NCBI RefSeq assembly: GCF_003326795.1
Contig: NZ_JPWI01000005.1
Coordinates: forward strand, 124,001 to 188,000
Source of the DNA: Thalassospira profundimaris
GTDB lineage: Bacteria; Pseudomonadota; Alphaproteobacteria; Rhodospirillales; Thalassospiraceae
Reading direction: 5' to 3'
DNA length: 64,000 bases
The translations under genes and the position numbers were made by a program. Under the pieces are notes generated by a model. The model searched no databases. It saw only the letters and a program-made list of their open reading frames with translations, and was not told the DNA's origin. Position 1 is the first letter of the stretch. Each line of letters starts with the position of its first letter. This document shows, piece after piece, positions 1 to 8,674 of the stretch.

Positions 1-639
1 TTGTCGCCAGTCGCGAAACGGCATGCCGGTTTCGCGCAGGAACAAACGTGCCAATGTACGCGACGACGCACCGCAAATCCGTGACCAGTCATCAAGCGTC
101 CTGTTATCTGCCGGATCGGCCAGCAACTCGTCGCAAATCTTTGCAAGGCGCAGATCCTTGGGGGCAGGCAGATGCAGGTTTTCCTGATCAGGGGCGCGTA
201 ACTGGTCAAGCAGCACCCGCATCAGACGCCCCTCGGCACCTTCTTCATCATATTCGACAGGAATTTCTGTCGCCGCACGGATCAACTCACGCAAAAGCGG
301 GCTGACATCAAGAACCATGCAACGATCCGGAAGGTCGACCGGTGCATGGCGGTCGATATAGATATGACGAGCCCGGGTAAAAGTCGCATGACTTACTGCA
401 TGTTCAAGATGCGGCGGCACCCAGACAGCACGTTGGGGCGGCACGATCCAGATACCGGCTTCGGTCATGACTTTCATCGTTCCTTCTGATGCATAGATCA
501 GCTGGCACCAGTCATGGCTGTGTGCGCCGATACTGTATCCGGCGGGAACGTCGCTCATGCGGACATAAATCGGGCGAGGAAGCTCTGCCGGGCGGGGGCG
601 AATATGACGTGCTTCATCGGTCGGGGTCGGGCGATGCAT
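1..639 (-). CDS. AraC-family transcriptional regulator, truncated at the window edge
   Basis: The frame is open from an ATG at 639 down to base 1 and runs off the window, giving 213 visible residues. The N-terminal half looks like the AraC cupin sensor (GAHSHDWCQLIYASEG, then PPQRAVWVPPHLEHAV). The last visible part is the first helix-turn-helix (TLDDWSRICGASSRTLARLF, followed by RETGMPFRDWRQ). This cupin-plus-HTH layout is that of the NimR (YeaM)-like subgroup. The gene is divergent from the MFS transporter at 792 with a 152-base gap, the usual arrangement of a local regulator and its transporter. The effector is unknown. About 50 C-terminal residues, including the second HTH, should lie outside the window. 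Confidence 0.85.
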   Translation of the reverse strand, partial: MHRPTPTDEARHIRPRPAELPRPIYVRMSDVPAGYSIGAHSHDWCQLIYASEGTMKVMTEAGIWIVPPQRAVWVPPHLEHAVSHATFTRARHIYIDRHAPVDLPDRCMVLDVSPLLRELIRAATEIPVEYDEEGAEGRLMRVLLDQLRAPDQENLHLPAPKDLRLAKICDELLADPADNRTLDDWSRICGASSRTLARLFLRETGMPFRDWRQ

Positions 640-791
640 CTACAACCACCGTTGTGTCTGGTTTGCGATATATGATGGCAGATTATCGTAAGACAGACGG
701 CCTGCAACAGGTTTAATTTGGTCGCATTCCAAACGAACAACAGTTGTGACGATGGTCCCGCCACCAATGCGGCCCTGTCCGGGGAGAAAAA

Positions 792-2069
792 ATGTCAAAG
801 GAAGAACTGATACCAGAGGCCAGTAATCACGCCGCCCCGATTGGCGAGGTGACGGGGGAGCATGCGGCAAGCATCCCTGTCTATAAGGGATGGCGTAACC
901 CCGAAGTGCTCCTGATTCTGATGGCTGCGGCGATGCCGCTATCCTTTTCGACCTGGATGGCGCTTTTGAACAACTTTTCGGTCGAGATGGCCGGTTTTAC
1001 CGGGCGCGAGATCGGTATTTTGCAGTCCCTGCGCGAAATTCCGGGTTTCCTTGCCTTTACCGCAATCTTTGTATTGCTGGTACTGCGTGAACAGACCTTT
1101 GCCCTGTTGTCGCTGCTTGTTCTGGGCATCGGTGTTGCGATCTCGGGATATTTCCCGACGGTGATCGGGCTTTATTGCACGACGGTGCTGATGTCGATCG
1201 GCTTCCATTATTTTGAAACCATGCAACAGGCCCTTTCGTTGCAATGGGTCAAAAAGGAACGCACCGCCATCGTGATGGGCAAACAGCTTTCGGCGAAGTC
1301 GATCTCGTCACTGGTGATGTTTGGCGTTGTCTGGCTGATGCTGGAAGTCTTCGCAATTGAATATCGCTATGTCTATCTGTTTGGTGGTGCATTGACGGTC
1401 ATCGCGGCACTGTTCGTCTGGGGAGCGTTCCCGAAATTTGCCGACGCCCATCCGCAGACCAAGAAGCTGATCCTGCGCAAACGCTATTGGCTTTATTATG
1501 CCCTGACCTTCATGAGCGGTGCGCGGCGTCAGATTTTCACGGTGTTTGCGGGCTTTCTGATGGTCGAGAAGTTCGGCTATGACGCGGCAACCATTACGTT
1601 GCTGTATCTTTTAAACCACGCGATCAACATGTTCCTGGCGCCCAAGATCGGCAAACTGATCAGCAAATGGGGCGAACGCCGCGCATTGACCTTTGAATAT
1701 ATCGGTCTGTTTATCGTGTTCGTCTCTTATGCTTTTGTCGAGAACCATGTGATTGCCGGTGGTCTTTATGTCATTGATCATCTGTTCTTTGCCATGGCAA
1801 TCGCCATCAAGACCTATTTCCAGAAGATCGCCGATCCGGCTGATATTTCGTCAACGGCGGGGGTGAGCTTTACAATCAACCATATTGCTGCGGTCTTTAT
1901 CCCGGCTGCATTTGGGCTGCTCTGGCTGATTTCACCAAGTGCAGTCTTCCTTGCAGGGGCAGCAATGGCATTTGTGTCACTGGTCCTTGCCCTTAATGTC
2001 CCGAGTGACCCTGAACCGGGTAACGAAGTGATACGGGGCTATAAATCCCCTGAAGCCTTGCCAGCCTGA
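792..2069 (+). CDS. MFS transporter
   Basis: A 425-residue polytopic membrane protein with about twelve hydrophobic segments and a hydrophilic N-terminus of about 35 residues. The size and the central basic loop (about residues 215-235, with PQTKKLILRKRYW) fit the major facilitator superfamily. The ATG at 792 follows a GGGGAGAAAA Shine-Dalgarno stretch. I do not recognise the substrate. Control by the divergent AraC regulator is inferred from position only. In E. coli the NimR regulator is paired with an MFS exporter, but this protein is not obviously a NimT orthologue. A hairpin terminator follows at 2102. Confidence 0.8.
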   Translation: MSKEELIPEASNHAAPIGEVTGEHAASIPVYKGWRNPEVLLILMAAAMPLSFSTWMALLNNFSVEMAGFTGREIGILQSLREIPGFLAFTAIFVLLVLREQTFALLSLLVLGIGVAISGYFPTVIGLYCTTVLMSIGFHYFETMQQALSLQWVKKERTAIVMGKQLSAKSISSLVMFGVVWLMLEVFAIEYRYVYLFGGALTVIAALFVWGAFPKFADAHPQTKKLILRKRYWLYYALTFMSGARRQIFTVFAGFLMVEKFGYDAATITLLYLLNHAINMFLAPKIGKLISKWGERRALTFEYIGLFIVFVSYAFVENHVIAGGLYVIDHLFFAMAIAIKTYFQKIADPADISSTAGVSFTINHIAAVFIPAAFGLLWLISPSAVFLAGAAMAFVSLVLALNVPSDPEPGNEVIRGYKSPEALPA

Positions 2070-2101
2070 ACAAGCCGTTTTGGCGGATAACTTCAATCAG
2101 G

Positions 2102-2136
2102 AAACGCCCGTGCAGATCGCGCGGGCGTTTCTATTT
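2102..2136 (+). terminator. Intrinsic terminator after the MFS gene
   Basis: AAACGCCCG (2102-2110) and CGGGCGTTT (2122-2130) form a 9-bp perfect stem around an 11-base loop. A T-rich tail, CTATTTG, follows. Confidence 0.7.
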
Positions 2137-2231
2137 GTATTTGCCCCATCTTTTTCGCAAAATCTTCAAAACCTGACCATCTGAACAAGAATAAAGTAAA
2201 GCGACCGAGCACTCGAACAGGGAAAAGACAC

Positions 2232-4202
2232 ATGACATCCATCCTCAAAGCGCGCATGCGCAAGACAGGCGCAACTGCAATCGGACTGTCGCTGGCACTG
2301 TTAAGCGGTACAGCACTTGCCGACAGTTCAGTTTCGCTGCGTATTCTCGAGACCACCGACATTCACACTCATCTGGTCAATTACGACTATTACCGGGATG
2401 GGGAATCTGACACGGTTGGTCTGGCAAAGGTCGCGACCTTGCTCAAAACCGCACGTGGTGAAGCCAGGAACGTTGTTTTTGTTGATAACGGCGACCTTAT
2501 TCAGGGTAACCCGCTTGGCGATTACATGGCCAAGGAGCGCGGTCTGAAAAAGGGTGAAATTCACCCGGTCTACAAGGCGATGAACCTTCTTGATTATGAT
2601 GCTGCCAACCTTGGTAACCATGAATTCAACTATGGTCTTGAGTTTCTGGGGAACTCGATTGCCGGTGCGAATTTCCCTTATGTCAGTGCAAATATCTTTG
2701 TCGATGATGGCGATGGCAATGCCGAAAATGACAAACCCTATTTCGAACCCTATGTCCTTCTCGACAGGGAATTTGTCGATGATGAAGGCAAGTCGCACAA
2801 GGCAAAGGTTGGTGTGATCGGTTTCGTTCCGCCACAGATCATGCAGTGGGACAAGGCCAATCTTGAAGGCAAGGTCTTTACCAAAGACATTGTCGAAATG
2901 GCCGAGAAATATGTACCGGAAATGCGGGCAAAGGGGGCCGATATCGTCATTGCCGTTCCGCATTCGGGACTTTCGACCATGGAACGCCATGGCATGGAAG
3001 AAAACGCGACCTATTACCTTTCAAAGGTTGATGGCATTGACGCGATCTTGTTCGGGCACGCCCATACCGTCTTCCCGTCCGAGGCCTTCGCCGATCTTGA
3101 AGGCGTTGATCTTGCCAAGGGGACGATCAACGGTGTTGCTGCGGTCATGCCGGGCTTCTGGGGCAGCCATCTTGGCGTGATTGATCTCAAGCTCAATGTC
3201 TCGGACGCGGGGGAATGGACAGTTGTCGACAGCCTGTCGGATGCGCGTCCGATCTATCAGCGCGAAGGTCGGACCATCACCCCGCTGGTCGAAGCTGATC
3301 CGGAAATCATTGCCGCAGTCAAGGAAGAGCACGAAGCAACCATCGCCTATATGCGCGAAGGTGTCGGCACGACCTCGGCCCCGATCAACAGCTTCTTTGC
3401 GCTTGTCGCCGATGATCCGTCGATCCAGATCGTGACCAATGCCCAGAAATGGTATCTCGAAAAGATCCTGAACGGCTCGGAATATGATGGCATTCCAATC
3501 CTGTCTGCCGGTGCGCCTTTCAAGGCGGGTGGTCGTGGCGGACCGGACTATTTCACCGATATCCCCGAAGGCAAGATTGCACTTAAAAACGTCGCGGATC
3601 TTTATATCTATCCGAACACGGTGCGCGCGGTTTTGCTTGATGGCGATCAGGTCCGCGAGTGGCTTGAAATGTCGGCAGGCCAGTTCAACCAGATTGACCC
3701 CGCCAGCCGTGATGAACAGCCGCTGATCAATCCGGATTTCCCGACCTATAACTATGACGTGATTGACGGGGTGACCTATCAGATTGATGTCACCAAACCG
3801 GCCCGGTACAACAAGGCTGGTGAATTGGTCAACGCTGACAGTCATCGTATCGTCAACCTGACTTTTGAGGGCAAACCGGTCACGGCCGACCAACAGTTTG
3901 TTGTTGCGACCAATAACTATCGCGCCAGCGGCGGCGGACATTTCCCCGGTCTTGACGGATCGACCATCATTGTCGAGGCACCCGATGAAAACCGCACGGT
4001 TCTTGCCAACTATATCCTGACCGAAAAGGAAATTGATCCGAAGGCAGACGGCAACTGGACCTTTGCGCCGATTGGTGATGCCAACAAGGTCACGTTTGTC
4101 ACCAGCCCGAAAGCATCGGCTGCGGCCAATGCCCCGGACAATATCAGCTTCATCGGCGAGGATCAGGACGGGTTTGCCAAATATGTCCTGCAAAGCAAAT
4201 AG
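2232..4202 (+). CDS. cpdB: Periplasmic 2',3'-cyclic-nucleotide 2'-phosphodiesterase/3'-nucleotidase
   Basis: A 656-residue exported enzyme of the 5'-nucleotidase superfamily. A signal peptide covers about residues 1-30 (basic N-terminus, then LSLALLSGTALA). The N-terminal metallophosphatase domain shows the metal-ligand blocks TTDIHTHL (41-48), DNGDLIQG (85-92), GNHE (128-131), PHSG and GHAHTVFP. The C-terminal nucleotide-binding domain carries ATNNYRASGGGHFPG. The DNGDLIQGNPLGDY block and the overall length match CpdB rather than UshA. The known role is periplasmic hydrolysis of 2',3'-cyclic nucleotides and 3'-nucleotides for phosphate and nucleoside scavenging. It appears to be transcribed alone and ends at a strong terminator shared with gcrA. 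Confidence 0.9.
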   Translation: MTSILKARMRKTGATAIGLSLALLSGTALADSSVSLRILETTDIHTHLVNYDYYRDGESDTVGLAKVATLLKTARGEARNVVFVDNGDLIQGNPLGDYMAKERGLKKGEIHPVYKAMNLLDYDAANLGNHEFNYGLEFLGNSIAGANFPYVSANIFVDDGDGNAENDKPYFEPYVLLDREFVDDEGKSHKAKVGVIGFVPPQIMQWDKANLEGKVFTKDIVEMAEKYVPEMRAKGADIVIAVPHSGLSTMERHGMEENATYYLSKVDGIDAILFGHAHTVFPSEAFADLEGVDLAKGTINGVAAVMPGFWGSHLGVIDLKLNVSDAGEWTVVDSLSDARPIYQREGRTITPLVEADPEIIAAVKEEHEATIAYMREGVGTTSAPINSFFALVADDPSIQIVTNAQKWYLEKILNGSEYDGIPILSAGAPFKAGGRGGPDYFTDIPEGKIALKNVADLYIYPNTVRAVLLDGDQVREWLEMSAGQFNQIDPASRDEQPLINPDFPTYNYDVIDGVTYQIDVTKPARYNKAGELVNADSHRIVNLTFEGKPVTADQQFVVATNNYRASGGGHFPGLDGSTIIVEAPDENRTVLANYILTEKEIDPKADGNWTFAPIGDANKVTFVTSPKASAAANAPDNISFIGEDQDGFAKYVLQSK

Positions 4203-4227
4203 AACGCTTGCTCAACCAATCTAGCCA

Positions 4228-4268
4228 ATAAAAAAAAAGCCGCCCTGTAAAAAGGGCGGCTTTTTGAT
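4228..4268 (+). terminator. Bidirectional intrinsic terminator between cpdB and gcrA
   Basis: AAAAAGCCGCCCT (4234-4246) pairs with AGGGCGGCTTTTT (4253-4265) around a six-base loop, with A and T runs on the two flanks. It can therefore stop transcription from both convergent genes. Confidence 0.9.
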
Positions 4269-4300
4269 TTCTGGCGGTGCACTGGGCACCAGGCCGGAAC

Positions 4301-4738
4301 TTATTTTTTGGCAGCGGCCTGTGGGCCTTTGCCACCGGCACCCTGATGCGCAGGGGGATTATCCTCACGCGGGTTTTTGCCATTCAGGTAAGCCTGTGCG
4401 CAATGCTCGTCGCAATAGGGTTTGCTCGGCACGATCTTCTTGCCACAGAAGTGGAAATCTTCATCGCCCGGGTCACCGAACGGCCAACGGCACATGCCAG
4501 CCCCAAGATCAAAGATCGAAATGCCTTTGGTCTGTTGCTTGGGGGCCGGGGCTTTCTTCTGTTCCGCTTCCTCAGCACGACGCTGAATCGGGGACGGGCG
4601 TTTGGGCAGGCCAAGGCGATGTGCCTTGCCTACGACGGCATTCTTGCCAACACCCAGTTCTTCACCGATGCGTGCCGTGGTCCAGCCCTGATTCCAGAGC
4701 GAGGTCAGCAATTCAATCTTTTCCGGCGTCCAGCTCAT
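4301..4738 (-). CDS. gcrA: Cell cycle regulator GcrA
   Basis: A 145-residue protein. Its N-terminal HTH starts MSWTPEKIELLTSLWNQGW and continues through IGEELGVGKNAVVGKAHRLG. The C-terminal part contains MCRWPFGDP and the Cys-containing block FCGKKIVPSKPYCDEHC. These blocks are characteristic of GcrA, known in Caulobacter as a sigma70-associated activator that works at CcrM-methylated GANTC promoters. Its presence places the organism in Alphaproteobacteria. It is the only gene in its transcription unit visible here. Its start lacks an obvious Shine-Dalgarno sequence, but no better start exists, because the family begins exactly at MSW. Confidence 0.95.
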   Translation of the reverse strand: MSWTPEKIELLTSLWNQGWTTARIGEELGVGKNAVVGKAHRLGLPKRPSPIQRRAEEAEQKKAPAPKQQTKGISIFDLGAGMCRWPFGDPGDEDFHFCGKKIVPSKPYCDEHCAQAYLNGKNPREDNPPAHQGAGGKGPQAAAKK

Positions 4739-4940
4739 TTCGAGTATATTCCGTGTTCCGTTGCCCGCCTGACGGTTTTCTTGCCGCAGGCAGTTGCTTA
4801 TTGTCCGATGTCAAACAGGGATACAGAGGTATCCGCTAATATCTCGTAACGCAAGGGTCTTGGAGATTCGCGTCCCGACCCGTGTGCGGGAACAGCGCAA
4901 TTTGCATGTTGAAGCAGCAATGTAAAGAGGGGATCGTACT

Positions 4941-5603
4941 TTGGTCTGGTTTTTCATCTCGGTCGCGGTTTTCCTTGGGGCACACGTTATTCCGGGGCTG
5001 CTTCGAAACAGGATTGTCGGCCTGATCGGCTATCGAGCTTATGTTGTTGGTTTCTCGGTTCTTTCCTCCCTGTTATTTGCATGGGTTATCCACGAAGTTA
5101 TCGTCTCGGAGTCGTTTTGGCTGTGGGACTTCCAGATATGGCAGGCAAAGGCGCTGATTATTGTCATGCTACCCGCCTGTATCTTGTGGGCCAGCGCCAT
5201 TCTTCAACCCTGTCCGTTATCTATCGGGCGCAAATCCGGCTTTGATCCGGATCGGCCCGGCATCAACCGTTTCTGCCGTCATCCCCTGTTGCTGGGGGCT
5301 TTCCTTTGGGGGATCGGTCATGTGGTTGCCAATGGCGATTTTGTCTCTCTGGTCTTTTTCGGGGGCAGTGCGCTTTTTGCGCTGATCGGGTTCTGGCGGA
5401 TGGAGAAAATTCGTTTGCGTGACATGAGCGTAGCCGAACAGGAGGCAGTTCTGGCAGGGACTCGGCGCTTCTCACTGTCGGGATTGTTCAAGGGGGCGTT
5501 TGGCTGGCAGGATTTTCTGCTGGGCGGGATCATCTATGTCGTGATCCTGATGGGGCATGGTCATGTGATTGGCGTCAACCCGCTTGAAATGGCTGGCTGG
5601 TAG
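4941..5603 (+). CDS. NnrU family membrane protein
   Basis: A 220-residue integral membrane protein with about six hydrophobic segments. The conserved NnrU core is visible in RPGINRFCRHPLLLGAFLWGIGHVVANGD, where the RHP-LLG-WG-H-ANGD residues recur across the family. The start is a TTG at 4941 with a good GAGGGG Shine-Dalgarno eight bases upstream; no ATG lies nearby in frame. NnrU was named from a nitric-oxide-related locus in Rhodobacter, but its biochemical role is not established, and no denitrification genes flank it here. The family also resembles isoprenylcysteine methyltransferase-type membrane proteins. Confidence 0.85.
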   Translation: MVWFFISVAVFLGAHVIPGLLRNRIVGLIGYRAYVVGFSVLSSLLFAWVIHEVIVSESFWLWDFQIWQAKALIIVMLPACILWASAILQPCPLSIGRKSGFDPDRPGINRFCRHPLLLGAFLWGIGHVVANGDFVSLVFFGGSALFALIGFWRMEKIRLRDMSVAEQEAVLAGTRRFSLSGLFKGAFGWQDFLLGGIIYVVILMGHGHVIGVNPLEMAGW

Positions 5604-5734
5604 TAGGGACTTGACGCCGGAGCTTGTCAGCCCAAGTTTTGAAAGGGATACTGTTTCCCCAAGGCATGTTGCAAAACATGCAAAAACCCGCCGCACCATT
5701 TTGGTTTGTCGGGCGCAAATTCAAGCGAGGTATC

Positions 5735-6196
5735 ATGACATCTCCGCAACTCGCGACCAATCTTGCCAGGTTTGCCGAAATGGAAGGCCGCCATCCCCGG
5801 CTTCTTTTGGCGACCGCCTCGGACGAAGAGCAGGCCTATCACAAACATGTCGCTACCCTGTTTGCCGATGGCGGGTTCGATGTGGATGTTGCCCCCCAGC
5901 ATTCCGATGCCCAGTCCATTGCCATGCAGGCAATTGATTGTGATGCCGATATGCTGGTGTTGATCCGCACATCGCTGACGGCACAGGACCGTGTGAGTGT
6001 TGCCGATCTGATTTCGGCACTAGACGGGCTGGATGCGGAATATGTCAAAGTCGGTATTGTCGGGCATGCGGATGATCCGGCCCGCGGGAATGTCGATTTC
6101 GTCTGTGACCTTGAACATCTTCAGACTGCCGATTGCGAAGCCCTGATTGCCTATATTCTGGCAATTGAAGAAGGCCGTGTGGCACAACATATTTAA
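5735..6196 (+). CDS. B12-binding-fold protein lacking the cobalamin ligand
   Basis: A 153-residue soluble protein. The segment HPRLLLATASDEEQAYHKHV-LFADGGFDVDV-IDCDADMLVL aligns by eye with the C-terminal cobalamin-binding domain of methylmalonyl-CoA mutase, which reads RPRILVAKxGxDGHDRG...FADLGFDVDIGP. The DGHDRG loop that supplies the axial histidine is replaced by DEEQAYHK, so canonical B12 binding is unlikely. The ATG at 5735 follows AGCGAGG; an in-frame extension to 5624 is possible but has no good ribosome site. A helical protein follows at 6301. The role is unknown: it may be an adaptor or sensor derived from the B12 fold. Confidence 0.7.
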   Translation: MTSPQLATNLARFAEMEGRHPRLLLATASDEEQAYHKHVATLFADGGFDVDVAPQHSDAQSIAMQAIDCDADMLVLIRTSLTAQDRVSVADLISALDGLDAEYVKVGIVGHADDPARGNVDFVCDLEHLQTADCEALIAYILAIEEGRVAQHI

Positions 6197-6300
6197 ATCA
6201 TTCAAAGATTCCGCAAAGGCGCGGGGGAAATGATTTAGAAACCCTTTAAGTGCATAATGGTTGAATCCCGAGGCGGGAAAAATAATCAAAGGATCAGTTG

Positions 6301-6780
6301 ATGGGACTGCTCAAGGAAACACTGATGCGCGTGTTTGTCGGCAAGAAAGGCCGGGATGCCATTCGTGCATATAGTGATGCGCAATCCCTTCAGATGCGCG
6401 ACGCCGCAACCGCCGAACAAACCGCTGCTCAGGCAAGACAGGCGCGCCGTATTGAAGACCGTGCTCTTGCCCATCAGGACGAAGGCATGTCCCTTGAAGA
6501 AGCGCGCGCTCTTGCCTTGGCCGAAACCCTGACCGAGCAGGCTGATAACCCCCATAACGAAATCCTGAAGGCGTTGAATGCTGCCGATGCCAAGCTTGGC
6601 AAAAAGAAAAGCAGAATGCCGACCGAGGCCGATGATCGCAGACAGGAACTGATCAACGAGGCGGTCAAGGCCCTGCGCAGTAAGCAAAGTGATCTCGACA
6701 AGCTTGATCCCGATCTGCGTGCAAAGTTGACGGTGATGGCTGTTGGTGCCCTGATGGGCGGGCCTAATACGCGTCAGTAA
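6301..6780 (+). CDS. Hypothetical helical protein
   Basis: I do not recognise this 159-residue protein. It is highly charged and predicted to be mostly helical, with Ala/Gln/Arg/Glu-rich stretches (about residues 25-80, e.g. AEQTAAQARQARRIEDRAL) and a more hydrophobic C-terminus ending in VMAVGALMGGP. No signal peptide or catalytic motif is visible. The ATG at 6301 follows AAAGGA at good spacing; a TTG directly before it would add one residue. It sits 104 bases after the B12-fold gene on the same strand and may share its transcript. Confidence 0.65.
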   Translation: MGLLKETLMRVFVGKKGRDAIRAYSDAQSLQMRDAATAEQTAAQARQARRIEDRALAHQDEGMSLEEARALALAETLTEQADNPHNEILKALNAADAKLGKKKSRMPTEADDRRQELINEAVKALRSKQSDLDKLDPDLRAKLTVMAVGALMGGPNTRQ

Positions 6781-6816
6781 ATCTGCCCGTAATCAAAGAG
6801 ATATCTGCTCAAACAC

Positions 6817-6866
6817 AAAAGCACCCGTTCGATGCTTCGAAGGGGCTCTTGGTGTTGCGGGTGCAA
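6817..6866. terminator. Possible weak terminator hairpin between convergent genes
   Basis: GCACCCG (6821-6827) and CGGGTGC (6858-6864) form a 7-bp stem with a 30-base loop, between the ends of the plus-strand gene at 6780 and the minus-strand Nudix gene at 6881. There is no T run, so the call is weak. Confidence 0.3.
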
Positions 6867-6880
6867 GCAGACGTGCGCGC

Positions 6881-7744
6881 TTATGAATTGAGCTGTCGAT
6901 GAAGACCAGTGAGCAGCTCGCCGTAGCTTGGTTCATTATCTGCGGTTAGAAATCCGTGGCGGATCAGAAAATCGATGACGACCAGCGCGCAGTTGAACTT
7001 GAAGTCAAAGCCGGTGCGAACGATGTTGGCGACATCGGCCAGAGGTAGCAATTGAAACCGGTCGACTTCGCCATCAACACATCGGGGAACAAAGTCCTCG
7101 GGCAATTCCAGATCGAAATTGACCATCACATCGGGTTTGAGCCCCTCGGTGGTTTCGTAAAGATACGATATCGCCCCGATCGGCTGAACATGGCGTGACA
7201 GATCTTCGGGAATGCCGGCTTCTTCGGCGCATTCCTTCATCATGTTTTCACGAAATCCAAGGCCGGTGGGCTGACCGCCGGCCACCATATTGTCAAGCAT
7301 TCCGGGATAGGTCGGCTTGTCCTTGGACCGATGAGCGATCCACATATGGATGCCGTCGGGTTTGCGCACGAAACCGTTCATATGCACCCCCCAGGACCGG
7401 CAGCCGAAATAGGGCATGGCAAACCGGTCAAGCTGGCACAGCGGTTCGTCGGAAAGACGTTTCCGAATATCAAACTTCTCGCCGTGCAATTGCCGGATCA
7501 CACCCTGTTCGGTCAGGCGGCGGGTTGCAGCACCCAGAACCTCATTGCGCTGTTCAGGGGTTTTGATATGCGCGGAAAAGCCATATTCGCCGTTCTCGTC
7601 GCGGATGAAATCGGTGCCAAGCGCAATCAGGGCCGATGCAAAATCGGACCGGATTGCCCCGACCGGCTGATCATCAATGCGGAAACGCGCATAACGCGAA
7701 AGATTGGCGTTATTGCAGGCAATGATATGGTCAATATAGGCCAA
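6881..7744 (-). CDS. DUF4743-containing Nudix hydrolase
   Basis: A 287-residue protein. Residues 1-120 fit the DUF4743 domain that precedes some Nudix domains. The Nudix box variant VAGGQPTGLGF-ENMMKECAEEAGIP follows at about 155-180. It keeps the EEAG metal-binding core but departs from the strict consensus, as in the fungal Tnr3/thiamin-pyrophosphokinase-like subgroup. Members are reported to hydrolyse thiamine diphosphate analogues or related nucleotides; the substrate here is not known. The start is a TTG at 7744, chosen because AGGAG lies eight bases upstream and the translation begins MAYIDHI. Confidence 0.8.
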   Translation of the reverse strand: MAYIDHIIACNNANLSRYARFRIDDQPVGAIRSDFASALIALGTDFIRDENGEYGFSAHIKTPEQRNEVLGAATRRLTEQGVIRQLHGEKFDIRKRLSDEPLCQLDRFAMPYFGCRSWGVHMNGFVRKPDGIHMWIAHRSKDKPTYPGMLDNMVAGGQPTGLGFRENMMKECAEEAGIPEDLSRHVQPIGAISYLYETTEGLKPDVMVNFDLELPEDFVPRCVDGEVDRFQLLPLADVANIVRTGFDFKFNCALVVIDFLIRHGFLTADNEPSYGELLTGLHRQLNS

Positions 7745-7808
7745 TTGAGCACTCCTGTCGGGTGGTCTGGGCTGTCAGGTTTCCCGACAGCGCCACGACA
7801 TCGACAGG

Positions 7809-8135
7809 TTACGCACTAAGCGCCGAGTTTGAATAGCCTTTTTCCGACGTCAGGACCGTATTTACATGGATGACCTGACGCAGGCAGCGCGCGATATGTT
7901 CGGCAACCTTGGTTTCAAGCTGTTGGACCTGGATGTCGATCTGGAGTTCCTCAAACCCGCGATTGCCTTCGGCAACGGTGGAATGCCAGCTGGCTGGAAC
8001 CAGATTGCGTTTGGCAAACAGTTCAAGAACACGCGGCATAACATCGGGTTCTGCAGCAGCATGGACAGAGAAACAATAAACGGATTTGGCAGTCTGCGCG
8101 TCATCTTGGGACGCAGCAAAAGCATGATTGGTCAT
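7809..8135 (-). CDS. ACT domain-containing protein
   Basis: A small protein of about 108 residues whose core (SVYCFSVHAAAEPDVMPRVL-LFAKRNLVPASWHSTV...LQIDIQVQQLE) has the beta-alpha-beta pattern of an ACT domain, closest by eye to IlvM-like or glycine-cleavage-type small ACT proteins. ACT domains usually bind amino acids and regulate partner enzymes; no catalytic partner is adjacent. The ATG at 8135 is preferred; a GTG at 8147 would add four residues, and neither has a strong ribosome site. It lies just upstream of the Nudix gene on the same strand. Confidence 0.7.
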   Translation of the reverse strand: MTNHAFAASQDDAQTAKSVYCFSVHAAAEPDVMPRVLELFAKRNLVPASWHSTVAEGNRGFEELQIDIQVQQLETKVAEHIARCLRQVIHVNTVLTSEKGYSNSALSA

Positions 8136-8331
8136 GACAATGCTCACGGATTTTCAATGCATCAAACAGGCGAACAGGTACGTCCCGGTGTCCTTAGACA
8201 ACCGGGCAAATAATTCGCGTAATGATGGCAATGAAAATGTGGCGATTGGTCATAAAGCTAACTTGTGGGTGTGTATATTCAGAACCGTGTGGTTTGAAAA
8301 TATCCCGGAAATGATGAAGGCAATAACTGGA

Positions 8332-8454
8332 TCAGAGAACCAGTAGCGATGCAATCAAAGCCACAATGGTGCCTGCGAACAGGATTTCCATCGAACGGGC
8401 AATTTGCTGCTCACGGGCAACGGCGATAGCAACGGCTTTGCGCTTATTCATCAT
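8332..8454 (-). CDS. Small membrane protein, 40 residues
   Basis: A short frame reading MMNKRKAVAIAVAREQQIAR followed by a single hydrophobic helix (about residues 22-40, ILFAGTIVALIASLLVL). A strong Shine-Dalgarno, ACGGAGTGAAT, sits directly before the ATG pair. The basic N-terminus followed by one membrane helix suggests an inner-membrane peptide with its N-terminus inside the cytoplasm. No family is recognised. It stands alone between the ACT gene and the GGDEF-EAL gene, with no overlapping better gene on either strand, which favours it being real. Confidence 0.55.
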   Translation of the reverse strand: MMNKRKAVAIAVAREQQIARSMEILFAGTIVALIASLLVL

Positions 8455-8674
8455 ATTCACTCCGTCTTATGACAGGTAGCTTCCAGATGCCCTGACAGGG
8501 CACTCACCAAATATATGCAGGGCAGTGGCCGCGATACAAGGCTTCTGACTCAAAAAACGTCAAAAAACTTTCAACTGCTTGGAAAAGGTCGCTTTTTTCT
8601 CGTCGAATTTGTCACAAATGGCGCTTTACCTACGTGATCCCCCTGAGGGGCGGGGGAAACTGTACTAACCGGTT

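Noticed and set aside
3021..4193. 390-codon minus-strand frame antisense to cpdB
   Set aside because: The plus strand encodes a complete CpdB-type enzyme; the antisense product has no signal, domain or ribosome site.
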